A stretch of 64,000 bases of DNA from Pseudomonadota bacterium (GCA_018261905.1 JAGTRU010000022.1:1-64000), one strand, 5' to 3'. Counted from the first letter of the stretch, positions 15,827-25,625 are shown. A program made the numbers and translations. Notes: generated from the letters alone by a model not told the origin.

Positions 15827-18286
15827 CTAGCGCTTGCTCGCCGCCTTTTTCCCGACGGGCTTGGCGGAACGCTTGGCGGCGGCCTTGGCCGGAGCTTTTG
15901 CTTTCTTGGCCGAAGCTTTGACCGCTGCCTTGGGAGCTGCCTTGGCGGTCGCTTTGGGCACCGCCTTGGCCAGCGGCTTGGCCGGCGTTTGGACCGGCGC
16001 TTTGCCTCCCGCGTTGACAGCCGAACCCGCCGCCGACTTGCCGGCCAGCGCCTTGCTTCGGGCCTGGAGGGTTTGCCCGGAGGCCGCCTGACGCGGCGAA
16101 TTGCTCTTGCCGGCGCGGACCAGCACGAAATCGATCTTGTTGGTTTCCAGATCGGCCCGCACCAACTTGACCCGCAGCCGATCACCGAGACGGAAGCGCT
16201 GACCGGTCCGCTCGCCGAGCATCTGGTGCTTGATGTTGTCGAACTGGAAGTAGTCCTCGCCCAGTTCGGAAACATGGACCAGACCTTCGATGTAGATCGT
16301 ATCCAGGGCGACGAAAATGCCGAAGGCGGTGACCGCCGAAATGGTGCCCTCGAACTCCTCGCCGACCCGCTCCTTCATGAAGAAACATTTCAGCCAGTTT
16401 TCGACATCGCGCGTCGCCTCGTCGGCCCGCCGCTCGGTGGCCGAACACTGCAGGCCGATATCCTCCCAACTGCCGACCGGTGTGTATTTCTCCCCGGCGA
16501 GCACCGCCTTGATGGCCCGATGCACCAGCAAATCCGGGTAACGGCGGATGGGCGAAGTGAAGTGGGTGTAATGCTCGTAGGCCAGGCCAAAATGGCCGAC
16601 ATTGTCCGGGCTGTACATGGCCTGACGCAACGAGCGCAGCATCACCGTCTGCAGTAGCTGGAAATCCGGCCGCAACTTGACCTTTTCGAGCAGCACAGCA
16701 TAGTCCTTGGCCTGCGGTTCATCGCCGCCGCCCAGGGCGAGGCCGAATTCGCCGATGAAGGTGCGTAGGTTGGCCAGCTTTTCCTCGGACGGCGCCTCAT
16801 GGATGCGGTACAGGCAGGTCTGCTTGTGCTCGGCAAGGAAAGCCGAGGCGCAGACATTGGCCGCCAGCATGCACTCCTCGATGATGCGGTGGGCATCGTT
16901 GCGCACCACGGGAACGATATTTCCGATCTTGCCCTGCTCGTTGAACAGCATTTGCGTTTCGGTCGTCTCGAAATCGATCGCCCCACGCTGCTCGCGTGCC
17001 TTGTGCAAGGCATTGAAAAGTTTGTAGAGATCCTGGATCTGCGGCTGCAGCGCCTGATGCACCTCGTTGGCCGGCTGGCTTTCGCCCGACAGCCAGGACC
17101 AGACGAGGTTATAGGTCAACCGCGCATGCGAGCGGAAGACTGCCGGATAGAAGCGGTATTTGCCAATCTTGCCGACCGCGCTGACTTCCATGTCGCAGAC
17201 CATGGCCATGCGTTCGACATCGGGGTTGAGCGAACAGATGCCGTTGGACAGTTTTTCCGGCAACATCGGGATCACCCGGCGCGGGAAATAGACCGAATTG
17301 CCCCGCTCCGCCGCTTCCTTGTCGAGCGCCATGCCCGGCCGGACGTAATGCGAGACATCGGCAATCGCCACCACCAGCCGCCAGCCACGGCCCTTCTTTT
17401 CGCAGAATACGGCATCGTCGAAATCGCGCGCCGTCTCGCCATCGATGGTCACCAGCGGCAGCTTGCGCAAATCCTCGCGACCGGCGAAATCAGCCTTCTT
17501 GACCTTGTCCGGCAAGGCCTTGTTTTCTTCGAGCGCCGCCTTCGAGAATTCAAAAGGCAAGTCGTGCTTGCGCAGGGCGATCTCGATTTCCATGCCGGGA
17601 TCGGCATAATTGCCGAGCATCTCGGTAATACGCCCGATCGGCTGCGAGAACTTACTGGGCTGTTCGATGATGTCGACCATCACCACCTGCCCGGATTCCG
17701 GCTTGAATTTCGGCTTTTTCTCCGGCGGCACCAGAATATCCTGGGCGATACGCTTATTTTCGGGGACCACGAAGACGACGCCATGCTCGATGAAGACGCG
17801 ACCAACGACCTTGGTATTGACCCGTTCGGTGACTTCGACAATGCTGCCCTCCGGCCGCCCTTTGCGGTCGACTCCCATGACCCGGACCAGGGCGCGGTCG
17901 CCGTGCAGGACTTTGCCCATCTGGTGCTGGTCGAGGAAGATATCGGCGCTCCCGTCGTCGGGAATCAGAAAACCGTAACCATCCTGATGGCCCTGGATGC
18001 GGCCGGCCGTCAGACTGGCCCGCTCGGGCAGGATGTAGCCCCCTTTGCGGTTGCGCATCAGTTGGCCTTCACGCTCCATGGCGCCGAGGCGACGCTGGAA
18101 CATCTCGTGCTCACTTTCCGTAATGTCCAGCAGCTCGACCAGTTCGAGAAAAACGAGCGGACGACCTTCGTCGGCCATGATCTGGATGATGTATTCGCGC
18201 GACGGCAACGGAAATTCGTAACGCACGGATTCACGTTCAAAGAAGGGGTCGGCCCGGCGAATCTTTGTAATTTTCTTTCTTGACAT
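15827..18286 (-). CDS. rnr: ribonuclease R
   Basis: Processive 3'-5' exoribonuclease of 819 residues that degrades structured RNA and takes part in rRNA and tmRNA-linked quality control. An N-terminal winged-helix part (FPLPSREYIIQIMADEGRPLVFLELVELLD), cold-shock domains, the RNB catalytic domain (TIDGETARDFDDAVFCEKKG with the metal-binding aspartates), and an S1 domain (GEEFEGTISAVTAFGIFVALD) come in order. The last ~90 residues are an Ala/Lys/Pro-rich basic tail. The start at 18286 is set by GAGGAAAG eight bases upstream; a longer frame to 18418 would run through a tRNA gene and is not credible. Confidence 0.97.
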   Translation of the reverse strand: MSRKKITKIRRADPFFERESVRYEFPLPSREYIIQIMADEGRPLVFLELVELLDITESEHEMFQRRLGAMEREGQLMRNRKGGYILPERASLTAGRIQGHQDGYGFLIPDDGSADIFLDQHQMGKVLHGDRALVRVMGVDRKGRPEGSIVEVTERVNTKVVGRVFIEHGVVFVVPENKRIAQDILVPPEKKPKFKPESGQVVMVDIIEQPSKFSQPIGRITEMLGNYADPGMEIEIALRKHDLPFEFSKAALEENKALPDKVKKADFAGREDLRKLPLVTIDGETARDFDDAVFCEKKGRGWRLVVAIADVSHYVRPGMALDKEAAERGNSVYFPRRVIPMLPEKLSNGICSLNPDVERMAMVCDMEVSAVGKIGKYRFYPAVFRSHARLTYNLVWSWLSGESQPANEVHQALQPQIQDLYKLFNALHKAREQRGAIDFETTETQMLFNEQGKIGNIVPVVRNDAHRIIEECMLAANVCASAFLAEHKQTCLYRIHEAPSEEKLANLRTFIGEFGLALGGGDEPQAKDYAVLLEKVKLRPDFQLLQTVMLRSLRQAMYSPDNVGHFGLAYEHYTHFTSPIRRYPDLLVHRAIKAVLAGEKYTPVGSWEDIGLQCSATERRADEATRDVENWLKCFFMKERVGEEFEGTISAVTAFGIFVALDTIYIEGLVHVSELGEDYFQFDNIKHQMLGERTGQRFRLGDRLRVKLVRADLETNKIDFVLVRAGKSNSPRQAASGQTLQARSKALAGKSAAGSAVNAGGKAPVQTPAKPLAKAVPKATAKAAPKAAVKASAKKAKAPAKAAAKRSAKPVGKKAASKR

Positions 18287-18307
18287 CGAATAACTTTCCT
18301 CTATAAT
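18280..18307 (+). promoter_or_regulatory. consensus promoter of first tRNA-Leu
   Basis: TTGACA (18280-18285), 16 bp, TATAAT (18302-18307), both hexamers at full consensus. The transcript would begin near 18314, 13 nt before the mature tRNA. The -35 hexamer overlaps the rnr start codon (18284-18286) on the opposite strand. Confidence 0.8.
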
Positions 18308-18326
18308 TCTTGGTCTTCGCACCTGT

Positions 18327-18411
<85 letters not shown>

Positions 18412-18475
18412 GATGCAACGAACATGGCGGCCGAAAAATTCCCGAAAAACTTCTATGCGGCGCACAAAAACTCTA

Positions 18476-18481
18476 TATAAT
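18476..18481 (+). promoter_or_regulatory. -10 element of second tRNA-Leu
   Basis: A perfect TATAAT 19 bp before the second tRNA, followed by a GC-rich GCGCGC stretch typical of stringently controlled stable-RNA promoters. No good -35 is visible; TTCTAT at 18451-18456 is weak and 19 bp away. The copy may also be read from the first promoter. Confidence 0.5.
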
Positions 18482-18500
18482 GCGCGCTCTTCGCTCCCGT

Positions 18501-18585
<85 letters not shown>

Positions 18586-18598
18586 ACGATTTTGATTG

Positions 18599-18626
18599 AA
18601 GGCCTTGCGCAAACAAGGCCTTTTTT
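18599..18626 (+). terminator. intrinsic terminator of the tRNA-Leu pair
   Basis: A 9-bp perfect stem AAGGCCTTG (18599-18607) and CAAGGCCTT (18614-18622) with a 6-nt loop, running into TTTTTT (18621-18626), 14 bp after the second tRNA. Confidence 0.85.
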
Positions 18627-18808
18627 CATTTTTGCCCGGGCCGCGTAAAAAGCCAGCCAAAACCGCACCCCACAAAGCCGAGTGCGCCTTTTCGCCAAAC
18701 CCGGCTTGCCGTCAGCGGGTAACAATTACTAACATTTGCGTACACGGCAAAGGTAATCGCCGACTGCCGCCAGGCGTTATTTGGCTCATCAGCACAACGA
18801 GCCAAATC

Positions 18809-19171
18809 ATGAAAAAGATCACCACCCTCGGCCTGGCCCTCTGCCTGGCCCTCACTACCGCCGGAAGCGCACAGGCCGACTGGGGACGCCACGACAACTA
18901 CCGTGCCGATCATGGCTCCCGCCACGATCGCGGCCAACGGGGCGGCTCGGACTGGGTCGGTCCAGTCGCCATTCTTGCCATCGCCGGCCTGGCCATCGGC
19001 GCTGCCACTTACAACCAGTATCGTCCGACCCCGGTCTACGTTGCCCCGCCACCCCCGGTGCAGGAGCAATTGCCGGCCGGCAACTGGTATTACTGCGGCT
19101 CAGCCAACCAGTACTACCCCTATGTCGACTATTGCCCGGAAGGCTGGCAACAGGTCATGCCTCCGCGCTAG
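18809..19171 (+). CDS. small exported protein, 120 aa
   Basis: The ATG at 18809 begins a typical signal peptide (MKKITTLGLALCLALTTAGS), cut near AQA. The mature part starts with an Arg/His/Asp/Gly-rich stretch, then a hydrophobic segment (VGPVAILAIAGLAIGAATY), a Pro-rich YVAPPPPV linker and a C-terminal WYYCGSANQYYPYVDYCPEGW domain with two cysteines. This C-terminal Tyr/Pro/Cys pattern is common among small proteobacterial envelope proteins of unknown role. The inner hydrophobic segment may anchor it in the membrane. Open sequence upstream back to 18596 is not conserved-looking and overlaps the tRNA terminator, so I reject a longer start. Confidence 0.75.
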   Translation: MKKITTLGLALCLALTTAGSAQADWGRHDNYRADHGSRHDRGQRGGSDWVGPVAILAIAGLAIGAATYNQYRPTPVYVAPPPPVQEQLPAGNWYYCGSANQYYPYVDYCPEGWQQVMPPR

Positions 19172-19177
19172 AAATGC

Positions 19178-19201
19178 CAACGGGCCCGACCGGGCCCGTT
19201 G
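19178..19201. terminator. bidirectional hairpin between convergent genes
   Basis: A 10-bp perfect stem CAACGGGCCC / GGGCCCGTTG with a 4-nt loop lies between the stops of the exported protein gene and purA. T-runs are poor on both sides, so it may act as a weak or 3'-protecting terminator. Confidence 0.6.
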
Positions 19202-19219
19202 CAACAAGAAATCGTCCGC

Positions 19220-20527
19220 TTAATTGAACGGATGCTGCTTGAGAATGGTTTCGTCGCGCTCGGGGCCGGTCGACACAATGGCGATCGGCACCTCGCAGAG
19301 TTGCTCGAGACGATCCAGATAATTGCGGGCGTTGAGCGGCAGGTCTTCCCAGCGCTTGACGCCGAACGTCGTCTCGCTCCAGCCCGGCATGGTTTCATAG
19401 ACCGGCACGCAACGCGCCACTTCGTCGGCCCCGATGGGCAGCAGATCGATAAACTTGCCATCCAGCTCGTAACCGGTACAAATGCTCAGTTCCTTGAGGC
19501 CATCGAGCACATCGAGCTTGGTGATGCACAGCCCCGTCAGGCCGTTGATCCGGCCCGAACGACGCAGCGCAGCCGCATCGAACCAGCCGCAACGACGTTT
19601 GCGCCCGGTCACCGTGCCGAATTCACGACCAACCTGCGACATCTGGTAGCCCGGCACGCCTGCGGTGTCGATATCCAGTTCGCTCGGGAAGGGACCGCCG
19701 CCGACGCGCGTGCAGTAGGCCTTGGTGATGCCCAGCACGTAATGCAGCATGCCCGGACCGACGCCAGCGCCAGCCGAAGCCTGACCAGCCACACAATTGG
19801 ACGAAGTGACGAAAGGATAGGTGCCGTGGTCGATGTCGAGCAGGGTACCCTGGGCGCCTTCGAACAGCAGGTTCTGACCGGCCTGGTTGGCGGCGTAGAG
19901 CGCGGCGGAGACGTCGGCAACCAGCGGCTTGATCTGCTCGGCATCGGCCATCGCCTGATCGTAAACCGTCTGGAAATCGACGGCCGGAGCCTTGAAATAC
20001 TGGGTCAGCACGAAATTGTGGTACTCCAGAACTTCCGTGAGCTTCTCGGCGAAACGCTCCGGGCAGAACAGGTCATAGACGCGCAGGCCGCGCCGTGAAA
20101 CCTTGTCTTCGTAGGTCGGGCCGATGCCCTTGCCGGTCGTGCCGATTTTCTTGTCTTCGCACTTGGCGCCTTCGCGCGCCTTGTCGATGGCCGAGTGGTA
20201 CGGCAGGATCAGCGGGCAACCCGGGCTGATCTTGAGCCGCGAACGGACGTCGATGCCGCCCTTTTCGAGCTCGGCGATTTCCGACAGCAGGTGATGCGTA
20301 TCGAGCACGACACCGTTGCCGATGTAGCACATCACGCCATCGCGCACGATGCCGGAGGGCACCAGGTTGAGCTTGTACACCTGCGCGCCGACGACCAGCG
20401 TATGGCCGGCATTATGGCCGCCCTGGAAACGCACGACGCCCTGGGCGTGATCGGTCAGCCAGTCGACAATCTTGCCCTTACCCTCGTCACCCCACTGGGT
20501 CCCCACCACAATGACATTCTTGGCCAT
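19220..20527 (-). CDS. purA: adenylosuccinate synthetase
   Basis: Cytosolic GTP-dependent enzyme of 435 residues that joins IMP and aspartate in the first committed step to AMP. The N-terminus has [18 protein letters not shown], the phosphate loop, and [10 protein letters not shown], the IMP-binding His. [21 protein letters not shown] and [22 protein letters not shown] are also present. [11 protein letters not shown] lies in the C-terminal half. Length is normal. It is the last gene of the long minus-strand run, 5 bp after hisZ, a common betaproteobacterial arrangement. Confidence 0.98.
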   Translation of the reverse strand: MAKNVIVVGTQWGDEGKGKIVDWLTDHAQGVVRFQGGHNAGHTLVVGAQVYKLNLVPSGIVRDGVMCYIGNGVVLDTHHLLSEIAELEKGGIDVRSRLKISPGCPLILPYHSAIDKAREGAKCEDKKIGTTGKGIGPTYEDKVSRRGLRVYDLFCPERFAEKLTEVLEYHNFVLTQYFKAPAVDFQTVYDQAMADAEQIKPLVADVSAALYAANQAGQNLLFEGAQGTLLDIDHGTYPFVTSSNCVAGQASAGAGVGPGMLHYVLGITKAYCTRVGGGPFPSELDIDTAGVPGYQMSQVGREFGTVTGRKRRCGWFDAAALRRSGRINGLTGLCITKLDVLDGLKELSICTGYELDGKFIDLLPIGADEVARCVPVYETMPGWSETTFGVKRWEDLPLNARNYLDRLEQLCEVPIAIVSTGPERDETILKQHPFN

Positions 20528-20532
20528 CTGTA

Positions 20533-21687
20533 TTAATCCTCTTGTATTGCTTCAATAATCCATTGTCCGCCGACCTGCACCAGCTTGCGGTCGCAAAGCG
20601 GGCCTTCGCAGGCGATTTCACCGGGCAGCAACTCGACGACGACTTCCCCCTGGGCACGGCAGGCGGCGATCTGCGCGGCCAAGCCGCGGTCATGACCGGC
20701 CCAGGCGGCCAGGATGGCCCCGGGCGCCTTGACCGGCGGCAGCAGACGCGCCACTTCGCGCAAGTCCATCGAGAAGCCGGTCGCCGGACGAGCCCGCCCA
20801 AACGTCTTGCCGGCGCCGTCATAACGCCCGCCAAGTGCGATAGCGGCCGGGTAATCCGGGCAGTAGGCGGCAAACACCACACCGTTGTGATAGTGGTAAC
20901 CACGCAAATCGGAAAGGTCGATCGAGAAGGCCAGATCCGGCGCCGCCTCTACCAGGTGGCGCAAACCGTCGAGCGCTGCGGTGATCGCCGGCAGGGCCGG
21001 CAATTCGGCCCGCGCCCGGTCCAGCACATCGACACCGCCATAGAGTAGCGGCAAGGCCTGCAACGCCTCGCCATAGGGCGACGGCACCGCACCACAGGCC
21101 TCGACCAGACCCGGCACATCCTTGGCCCGCAACAGGCGCAGGACGTTTTCCTCGGCTTCCTGCGGCAGAGCGGCGGCTTCGGCCAGGGCGCGGAAAATAC
21201 CGACATGTCCGAGATCGATGCGACTGATTGGCAACTTGATTTTGGCAAAGGCCCCGGCCATCAAGCGAATGATGTCGAGATCGGCCTCGATACCAGCGAA
21301 GCCATAAAGCTCCGCCCCGATCTGCACCGGCTCGCGACCGGCCGAAATACTGGCTGGCAGCGTATGCAGCACGCTGCCGCAATAACTCAGGCGGGTCACG
21401 CCCTGGTGGTTGAGCAGATGGGCATCGATACGCGCCGCCTGCGGTGTGATGTCGGCACGCACCCCCATCGTCCGCCCGGAAAGCTGGTCGACCAGCTTGA
21501 AGGTGCGCAGGTTGAGATCCTGGCCGGCGCCGGTGAGCAGCGACTCCAGGTATTCCAGCAGCGGCGGCATGACAAATTCGAAACCGCGCGTCTGGAAATG
21601 GTCCAGCACGGTGCGGCGCAGTTGCTCAATGCGAGCGGCTTCTGCCGGCAAGGCATCGGCAATGTATTCAGGTAACAGCCAGTTCAT
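20533..21687 (-). CDS. hisZ: ATP phosphoribosyltransferase regulatory subunit
   Basis: A 384-residue paralogue of histidyl-tRNA synthetase that lacks tRNA charging and instead forms the regulatory half of short-form HisG in histidine synthesis. Sequence [29 protein letters not shown] opens the class II-like core. Motif 2-like [12 protein letters not shown] is present, while the catalytic signatures and anticodon domain of true HisS are absent. Its presence implies a short HisG elsewhere. It overlaps the DUF2065 stop by ATGA (21684-21687). Confidence 0.94.
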   Translation of the reverse strand: MNWLLPEYIADALPAEAARIEQLRRTVLDHFQTRGFEFVMPPLLEYLESLLTGAGQDLNLRTFKLVDQLSGRTMGVRADITPQAARIDAHLLNHQGVTRLSYCGSVLHTLPASISAGREPVQIGAELYGFAGIEADLDIIRLMAGAFAKIKLPISRIDLGHVGIFRALAEAAALPQEAEENVLRLLRAKDVPGLVEACGAVPSPYGEALQALPLLYGGVDVLDRARAELPALPAITAALDGLRHLVEAAPDLAFSIDLSDLRGYHYHNGVVFAAYCPDYPAAIALGGRYDGAGKTFGRARPATGFSMDLREVARLLPPVKAPGAILAAWAGHDRGLAAQIAACRAQGEVVVELLPGEIACEGPLCDRKLVQVGGQWIIEAIQED

Positions 21688-21869
21688 GAAAAGACCATGA
21701 GCAGGGTCAGACCGACGATCATCGACGTCAAGCCGACGAAACGGATCTGCCCGTCCGAAAATTGAATAAGGCGGCGAAAGGTTTCACGCCACGCCGCCGG
21801 GGCTATAAAGGGCATCAGGCCTTCGAGCACCAACATCAGCGCGAAGGCCAGCAACAACGTCGAGGTCAT
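21684..21869 (-). CDS. DUF2065 (YjeT-like) membrane protein
   Basis: A 61-residue protein with two membrane helices ([19 protein letters not shown] and [17 protein letters not shown]) linked by the basic loop [13 protein letters not shown]. This is the DUF2065/YjeT family, which in many proteobacteria sits right after hflC, as here. It overlaps hflC by ATGA (21866-21869) and hisZ likewise. The role is unknown; position suggests a link to the HflKC complex. Confidence 0.9.
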   Translation of the reverse strand: MTSTLLLAFALMLVLEGLMPFIAPAAWRETFRRLIQFSDGQIRFVGLTSMIVGLTLLMVFS

Positions 21870-22756
21870 TTGCCTTTGTCGTTACCGCGTCCGAGGCTCT
21901 TCATGTACTTGAAGAAATCGGAACTGGGTTCAACCACCATCACGTCGCCCTTGCTCTTGAAGCTGCCGCGATAGGCTTCCAGACTACGGTAGAAAGCATA
22001 GAATTCGGGACTTTGACTAAAAGCACCGGCATATATCGCCGAAGCCTTGGCATCGCCCTCGCCCTTGATCTTCTGCGCATCGCGATAAGCATCGGCAATG
22101 ATGATTTCGCGCTGCCGGTCGGCATCGGCGCGAATTTTTTCCGCCTCGGCCGAACCTTCCGAACGCAATTCGTTGGCCACCCGCTTGCGCTCCGCCTCCA
22201 TCCGGCGATACACCGCATCGCTGACCTCGGTCGGCAACTCGACCCGCTTGACGCGGACATCAACGATCTGCACGCCGATCTTGCGGGCATCGGCATCGGC
22301 CTTCTCGCGCATCTGCTCCATGATCTTGTCGCGCTCGCCGGAGACGACGTCATGCACCGTGCGCTTGCCGAATTCCTCACGCAGGCCAGCATTGACCGTC
22401 TGGTTCAAGCGGGTTTTGGCACGCGACTCGTCGCCGCCGACCGAGATGTAATAGAGCTTGGGATCGACGATCCGCCACTTGATGTAGGAATCGACCAGTA
22501 CGTTCTTCTTTTCGGAAGTAATGAAACGTTCCGGTTCGGCGTTATCGAGCGTGATGATGCGCTTTTCGAAGAAACGCACGTTCTGGATCAGCGGAATCTT
22601 GAAACTCAAGCCCGGCTCGGTGATGATCTGCTTGACTTCACCCAACTGGAAAACGACCGCAAACTGGCGCTGATCGACGGTAAAGATCGACATCGCGGCC
22701 ACCACCAGAATGGTGGCGATCAGCGCGCCGGCAAAATTGATACGCGGACTCATCAA
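21866..22756 (-). CDS. hflC: HflC, FtsH modulator subunit
   Basis: Inner-membrane SPFH/band-7 protein of 296 residues that pairs with HflK to enclose and restrain the FtsH protease. One N-terminal helix (INFAGALIATILVVAAMSIFTV) anchors a periplasmic SPFH domain (QRQFAVVFQLGEVKQIITEPGLSFKIP), followed by a long Ala/Glu/Arg coiled coil (ERKRVANELRSEGSAEAEKI). It overlaps hflK by ATGA. Confidence 0.96.
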   Translation of the reverse strand: MMSPRINFAGALIATILVVAAMSIFTVDQRQFAVVFQLGEVKQIITEPGLSFKIPLIQNVRFFEKRIITLDNAEPERFITSEKKNVLVDSYIKWRIVDPKLYYISVGGDESRAKTRLNQTVNAGLREEFGKRTVHDVVSGERDKIMEQMREKADADARKIGVQIVDVRVKRVELPTEVSDAVYRRMEAERKRVANELRSEGSAEAEKIRADADRQREIIIADAYRDAQKIKGEGDAKASAIYAGAFSQSPEFYAFYRSLEAYRGSFKSKGDVMVVEPSSDFFKYMKSLGRGNDKGK

Positions 22757-24063
22757 CGATTCTCCCGATCACGCGAACTCAGCGAGCCTTCGCGCGAGCT
22801 CCCAGAATAAGACTTGCCGCCAACCGCCGGCGCATGCTCCAGTTGCGGCGGCACTTCCGAGGACAATGCGGCGGACGGCTTGCCGGACTGGGTATTCGGC
22901 GTTTCCACCGGACCGGCCGCCGCGGCGCCGGCGGCCGCCGTTGCCTGCATCAGCTTGTCGAGCGGCAGATAGAGCAGGTTGCCCTGCCCCTTGGCGTCGA
23001 TCAAGACTTTGCTGGTACTGGAATAGACCTGCTGCATGGTTTCCAGATACATACGCTGGCGCGTCACTTCCGGCGCCTTGGCATATTCCGTCTGCACCTG
23101 CTTGAAGCGCGAGGCATCGCCCTCGGCCGTCGAGATGACGCGCTGCTTGTGGCCCTCGGCTTCCTGCATCAGGCGAGCCGCCGTGCCCTTGGCTTTCGGA
23201 ATCACGTCGTTGGCGTAGGCCTGCCCTTCATTTTTCTGCCGCTCGCGGTCCTGACCGGCTTTCACGGCATCGTCAAAGGCCGACTGCACCTGCTCCGGCG
23301 GCTGCGCATTCTGCATGGTGACCTTGGAAATCAGGATGCCGCTCTTGTAACGGTCGAGAATATCCTGCATCAGCTTGGAAGCCTGGGTGGCGATCTGCTC
23401 GCGACCTTCGTAAAGCACGAAATCCATCTTGCTCTTGCCGACGATCTCACGCACCGCCGTTTCGGCGGCACCCATCACCGCTTCATCGGGCGAACGGTTG
23501 TTGAACAGGTATTCAACCGGATCTTTCAAGACATACTGCACGGCAAACTGGATATTTACGATGTTTTCGTCGTCGGTCAGCATCAGGGCCTCTTTCAGCA
23601 CCTTATTGCGTTCGCTGCCGCGATAACCGATTTCCACCGTCCGCACGCCGGTCAAATTGACGATTTCATGCGACTGGATCGGATAGGGAAAACGCCAGCG
23701 CAGGCCCGGCTCGGTCGCTTCCTTGAAACTGCCGAACTGGAGGACGAGGCCGCGTTGCGAGGCATCGACGATATAGAAGCCGGAGGCCAGCCAGACCAGG
23801 GCAACCAAGACGGCGACTAGGCCGATACCGCCACCGAGAAAGCGCGGACTGAAATCGAACTGCGGCAGGCGCGGCCCATCGCCGCCGCCATTACCACCAC
23901 CGCCGCCTTTCTTGCCGAACATGCCGGAAAGCTTGCGATTGAAATCGCGCCACAATTCTTCGAGGTCGGGCGGTCCATCGTTGGGGCGGCGCGGGCCGCC
24001 GCCATTGGACTTGTCACCGTCGTTTCCACCACGGTTGCCCCACTGCGGGTCGTTGAGCGACAT
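22753..24063 (-). CDS. hflK: HflK, FtsH modulator subunit
   Basis: Partner of HflC, 436 residues from the ATG at 24063 (MSLNDPQWG). A Gly/Asn/Asp-rich cytosolic N-terminus (GNRGGNDGDKSNGGG) is typical for HflK and precedes the single helix (GIGLVAVLVALVWLASGFYIV). The SPFH domain and helical region follow. The C-terminal ~60 residues are a Pro/Ala/Ser-rich tail. An in-frame start eight codons upstream lacks support. hflX ends 35 bp earlier. Confidence 0.96.
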   Translation of the reverse strand: MSLNDPQWGNRGGNDGDKSNGGGPRRPNDGPPDLEELWRDFNRKLSGMFGKKGGGGGNGGGDGPRLPQFDFSPRFLGGGIGLVAVLVALVWLASGFYIVDASQRGLVLQFGSFKEATEPGLRWRFPYPIQSHEIVNLTGVRTVEIGYRGSERNKVLKEALMLTDDENIVNIQFAVQYVLKDPVEYLFNNRSPDEAVMGAAETAVREIVGKSKMDFVLYEGREQIATQASKLMQDILDRYKSGILISKVTMQNAQPPEQVQSAFDDAVKAGQDRERQKNEGQAYANDVIPKAKGTAARLMQEAEGHKQRVISTAEGDASRFKQVQTEYAKAPEVTRQRMYLETMQQVYSSTSKVLIDAKGQGNLLYLPLDKLMQATAAAGAAAAGPVETPNTQSGKPSAALSSEVPPQLEHAPAVGGKSYSGSSREGSLSSRDRENR

Positions 24064-24098
24064 AAATATACCTAGGGTCGGAATCATGGTTCGGGGTA

Positions 24099-25253
24099 TC
24101 AGCTTATGTAGTCTTGTTGGGCATCGCGTGCAGCCGCCGCCAGTTCTCGCTGGCGACTTTCGGCCTTCACCCGGGCATATTCGGCAAGGGATTCACGCAA
24201 CAAATCCAAGCCATCTCCTGACCGCGCGCTGACGCGAACGCGCGCGATATTACCATACTCATCCCGCTCGACTCCCGGCGTGGCTTCGGTCAGGTCGATC
24301 TTGTTCCAGACGATGACCTGCCGCACCTGCCGGGCGCCGATTTCTTCAAGCACCTTATTCACTTCGCTCATCTGCTCAGCGCGGGCATGACTGGCGCTAT
24401 CGACGATATGCAACAGCAGATCGGCATCGGTCGCCGCCTCCAGTGTCGCATGAAAGGCATCAACCAGCGAGTGCGGCAAATCGCGAATGAAGCCGACGGT
24501 ATCGGAAACGACAATATTGCCCGCTCCCTCGACCCACAATTTGCGGGAGGTGGTGTCGAGCGTCGCAAACAACTGATCGGCGGCAAAAACGCCGGCATGG
24601 GTCAAGGCATTGAACAGCGTCGATTTGCCGGCATTGGTGTAGCCGACCAGCGAGACACTGAGCACATCGCCGCGCAAGCGTGACTTTCTCTGCACGCCAC
24701 GCTGCCGGGTCAGCTTCTGCAGCCGCCCCTTCAATAATTTGACACGATTGCCGAGCAGACGACGGTCGGTTTCCAGTTGCTTCTCACCCGGACCGCGCAT
24801 GCCGATTCCGCCGCGCTGCCTTTCCAGGTGAGTCCAGCCACGCACCAGGCGGGTAGACAAATGCTCGAGTTGCGCCAGTTCGACCTGCAACTTACCCTCG
24901 GCGCTCGAGGCGCGCAGGGCGAAGATATCGAGAATCAGGCTGGTGCGATCGATCACGCGACATTTGAGCTCGCCTTCGAGATTGCGTTCCTGAACCGGCG
25001 ACAATTCATGATTGAAAATCACCAGATCGGCCTCGCCAGCCGCCAGCATGGCCGCGATTTCCTGGACCTTGCCTTTACCGGCAAAGGTTTTCGGATCCGG
25101 GCCATGACGCGCCCCAAAGACTTCGGCGACCACCAACGCCCCGGCCGATTCGGCGAGCAGACGAACTTCCTCCAGCTGATCCTGCAAATCGGGCTGGCCG
25201 AAGTCAAGCTGAACGATCACCGCGCGTTCACCGGCGGCGGGTCGTTCATTCAT
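24099..25253 (-). CDS. hflX: ribosome-associated GTPase HflX
   Basis: GTPase of 384 residues that splits stalled or heat-damaged ribosomes. The N-terminal HflX domain (LDFGQPDLQDQLEEVRLLAESAGA) and the glycine-rich linker GGIGMRGPGEKQLETDRR precede the G domain: G1 GYTNAGKST, G3 DTVGF, G4 NKID. The ATG at 25253 is best because AGGA lies eight bases upstream; an ATG two codons earlier is too close to that site. It lies between hfq and hflK as in most proteobacteria. Confidence 0.95.
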   Translation of the reverse strand: MNERPAAGERAVIVQLDFGQPDLQDQLEEVRLLAESAGALVVAEVFGARHGPDPKTFAGKGKVQEIAAMLAAGEADLVIFNHELSPVQERNLEGELKCRVIDRTSLILDIFALRASSAEGKLQVELAQLEHLSTRLVRGWTHLERQRGGIGMRGPGEKQLETDRRLLGNRVKLLKGRLQKLTRQRGVQRKSRLRGDVLSVSLVGYTNAGKSTLFNALTHAGVFAADQLFATLDTTSRKLWVEGAGNIVVSDTVGFIRDLPHSLVDAFHATLEAATDADLLLHIVDSASHARAEQMSEVNKVLEEIGARQVRQVIVWNKIDLTEATPGVERDEYGNIARVRVSARSGDGLDLLRESLAEYARVKAESRQRELAAAARDAQQDYIS

Positions 25254-25274
25254 GGGCATTTCCTGGAAAGAAGA

Positions 25275-25295
25275 GGCCCGCCAAGCCAGCGGGCC
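25275..25295 (-). terminator. attenuator hairpin between hfq and hflX
   Basis: On the minus strand GGCCCGC pairs with GCGGGCC over a 7-nt loop, followed by TCTTCTTTCC. The U-tract is broken, so partial termination is likely, which would favour Hfq over HflX production. Confidence 0.5.
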
Positions 25296-25311
25296 GCTGT
25301 AGGGGAGGAAA

Positions 25312-25548
25312 TTATTCCGCCGCCTGTTCTTGCTGGAGATTGACCGGACGGGCCGGCACCACCGTGGAAATTGCATGCTTGTACACCATCTGGGTGACGG
25401 TGTTCTTGAGCAATACAACGTATTGATCGAACGATTCAACCTGGCCCTGCAATTTGATCCCGTTGACCAGGTAAATCGAAACGGGAACGTGCTCGCGACG
25501 AAGAGCGTTAAGAAAGGGGTCTTGTAACAGTTGCCCTTTATTGCTCAT
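25312..25548 (-). CDS. hfq: RNA chaperone Hfq
   Basis: Hexameric Sm-like RNA chaperone of 78 residues that pairs small RNAs with mRNAs. Sm1 ([40 protein letters not shown]) and Sm2 ([17 protein letters not shown]) are fully conserved, with the YKHA motif. The C-terminal tail is short (NLQQEQAAE), as in other betaproteobacteria. The gap to der is 77 bp, room for its own promoter. Confidence 0.98.
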   Translation of the reverse strand: MSNKGQLLQDPFLNALRREHVPVSIYLVNGIKLQGQVESFDQYVVLLKNTVTQMVYKHAISTVVPARPVNLQQEQAAE

Positions 25549-25625
25549 GGTGTGGACTCCATGTGTGTTGTTATGAGGTGCCTAATGTACCCAAATTTAC
25601 TGCGCCTTGCCGAAGAATTTACGGC

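Noticed and set aside
20533..21687. Second histidyl-tRNA synthetase
   Set aside because: It lacks the HisA signature and the anticodon domain found in hisS at 28758-30047, and its place before purA is typical for hisZ.
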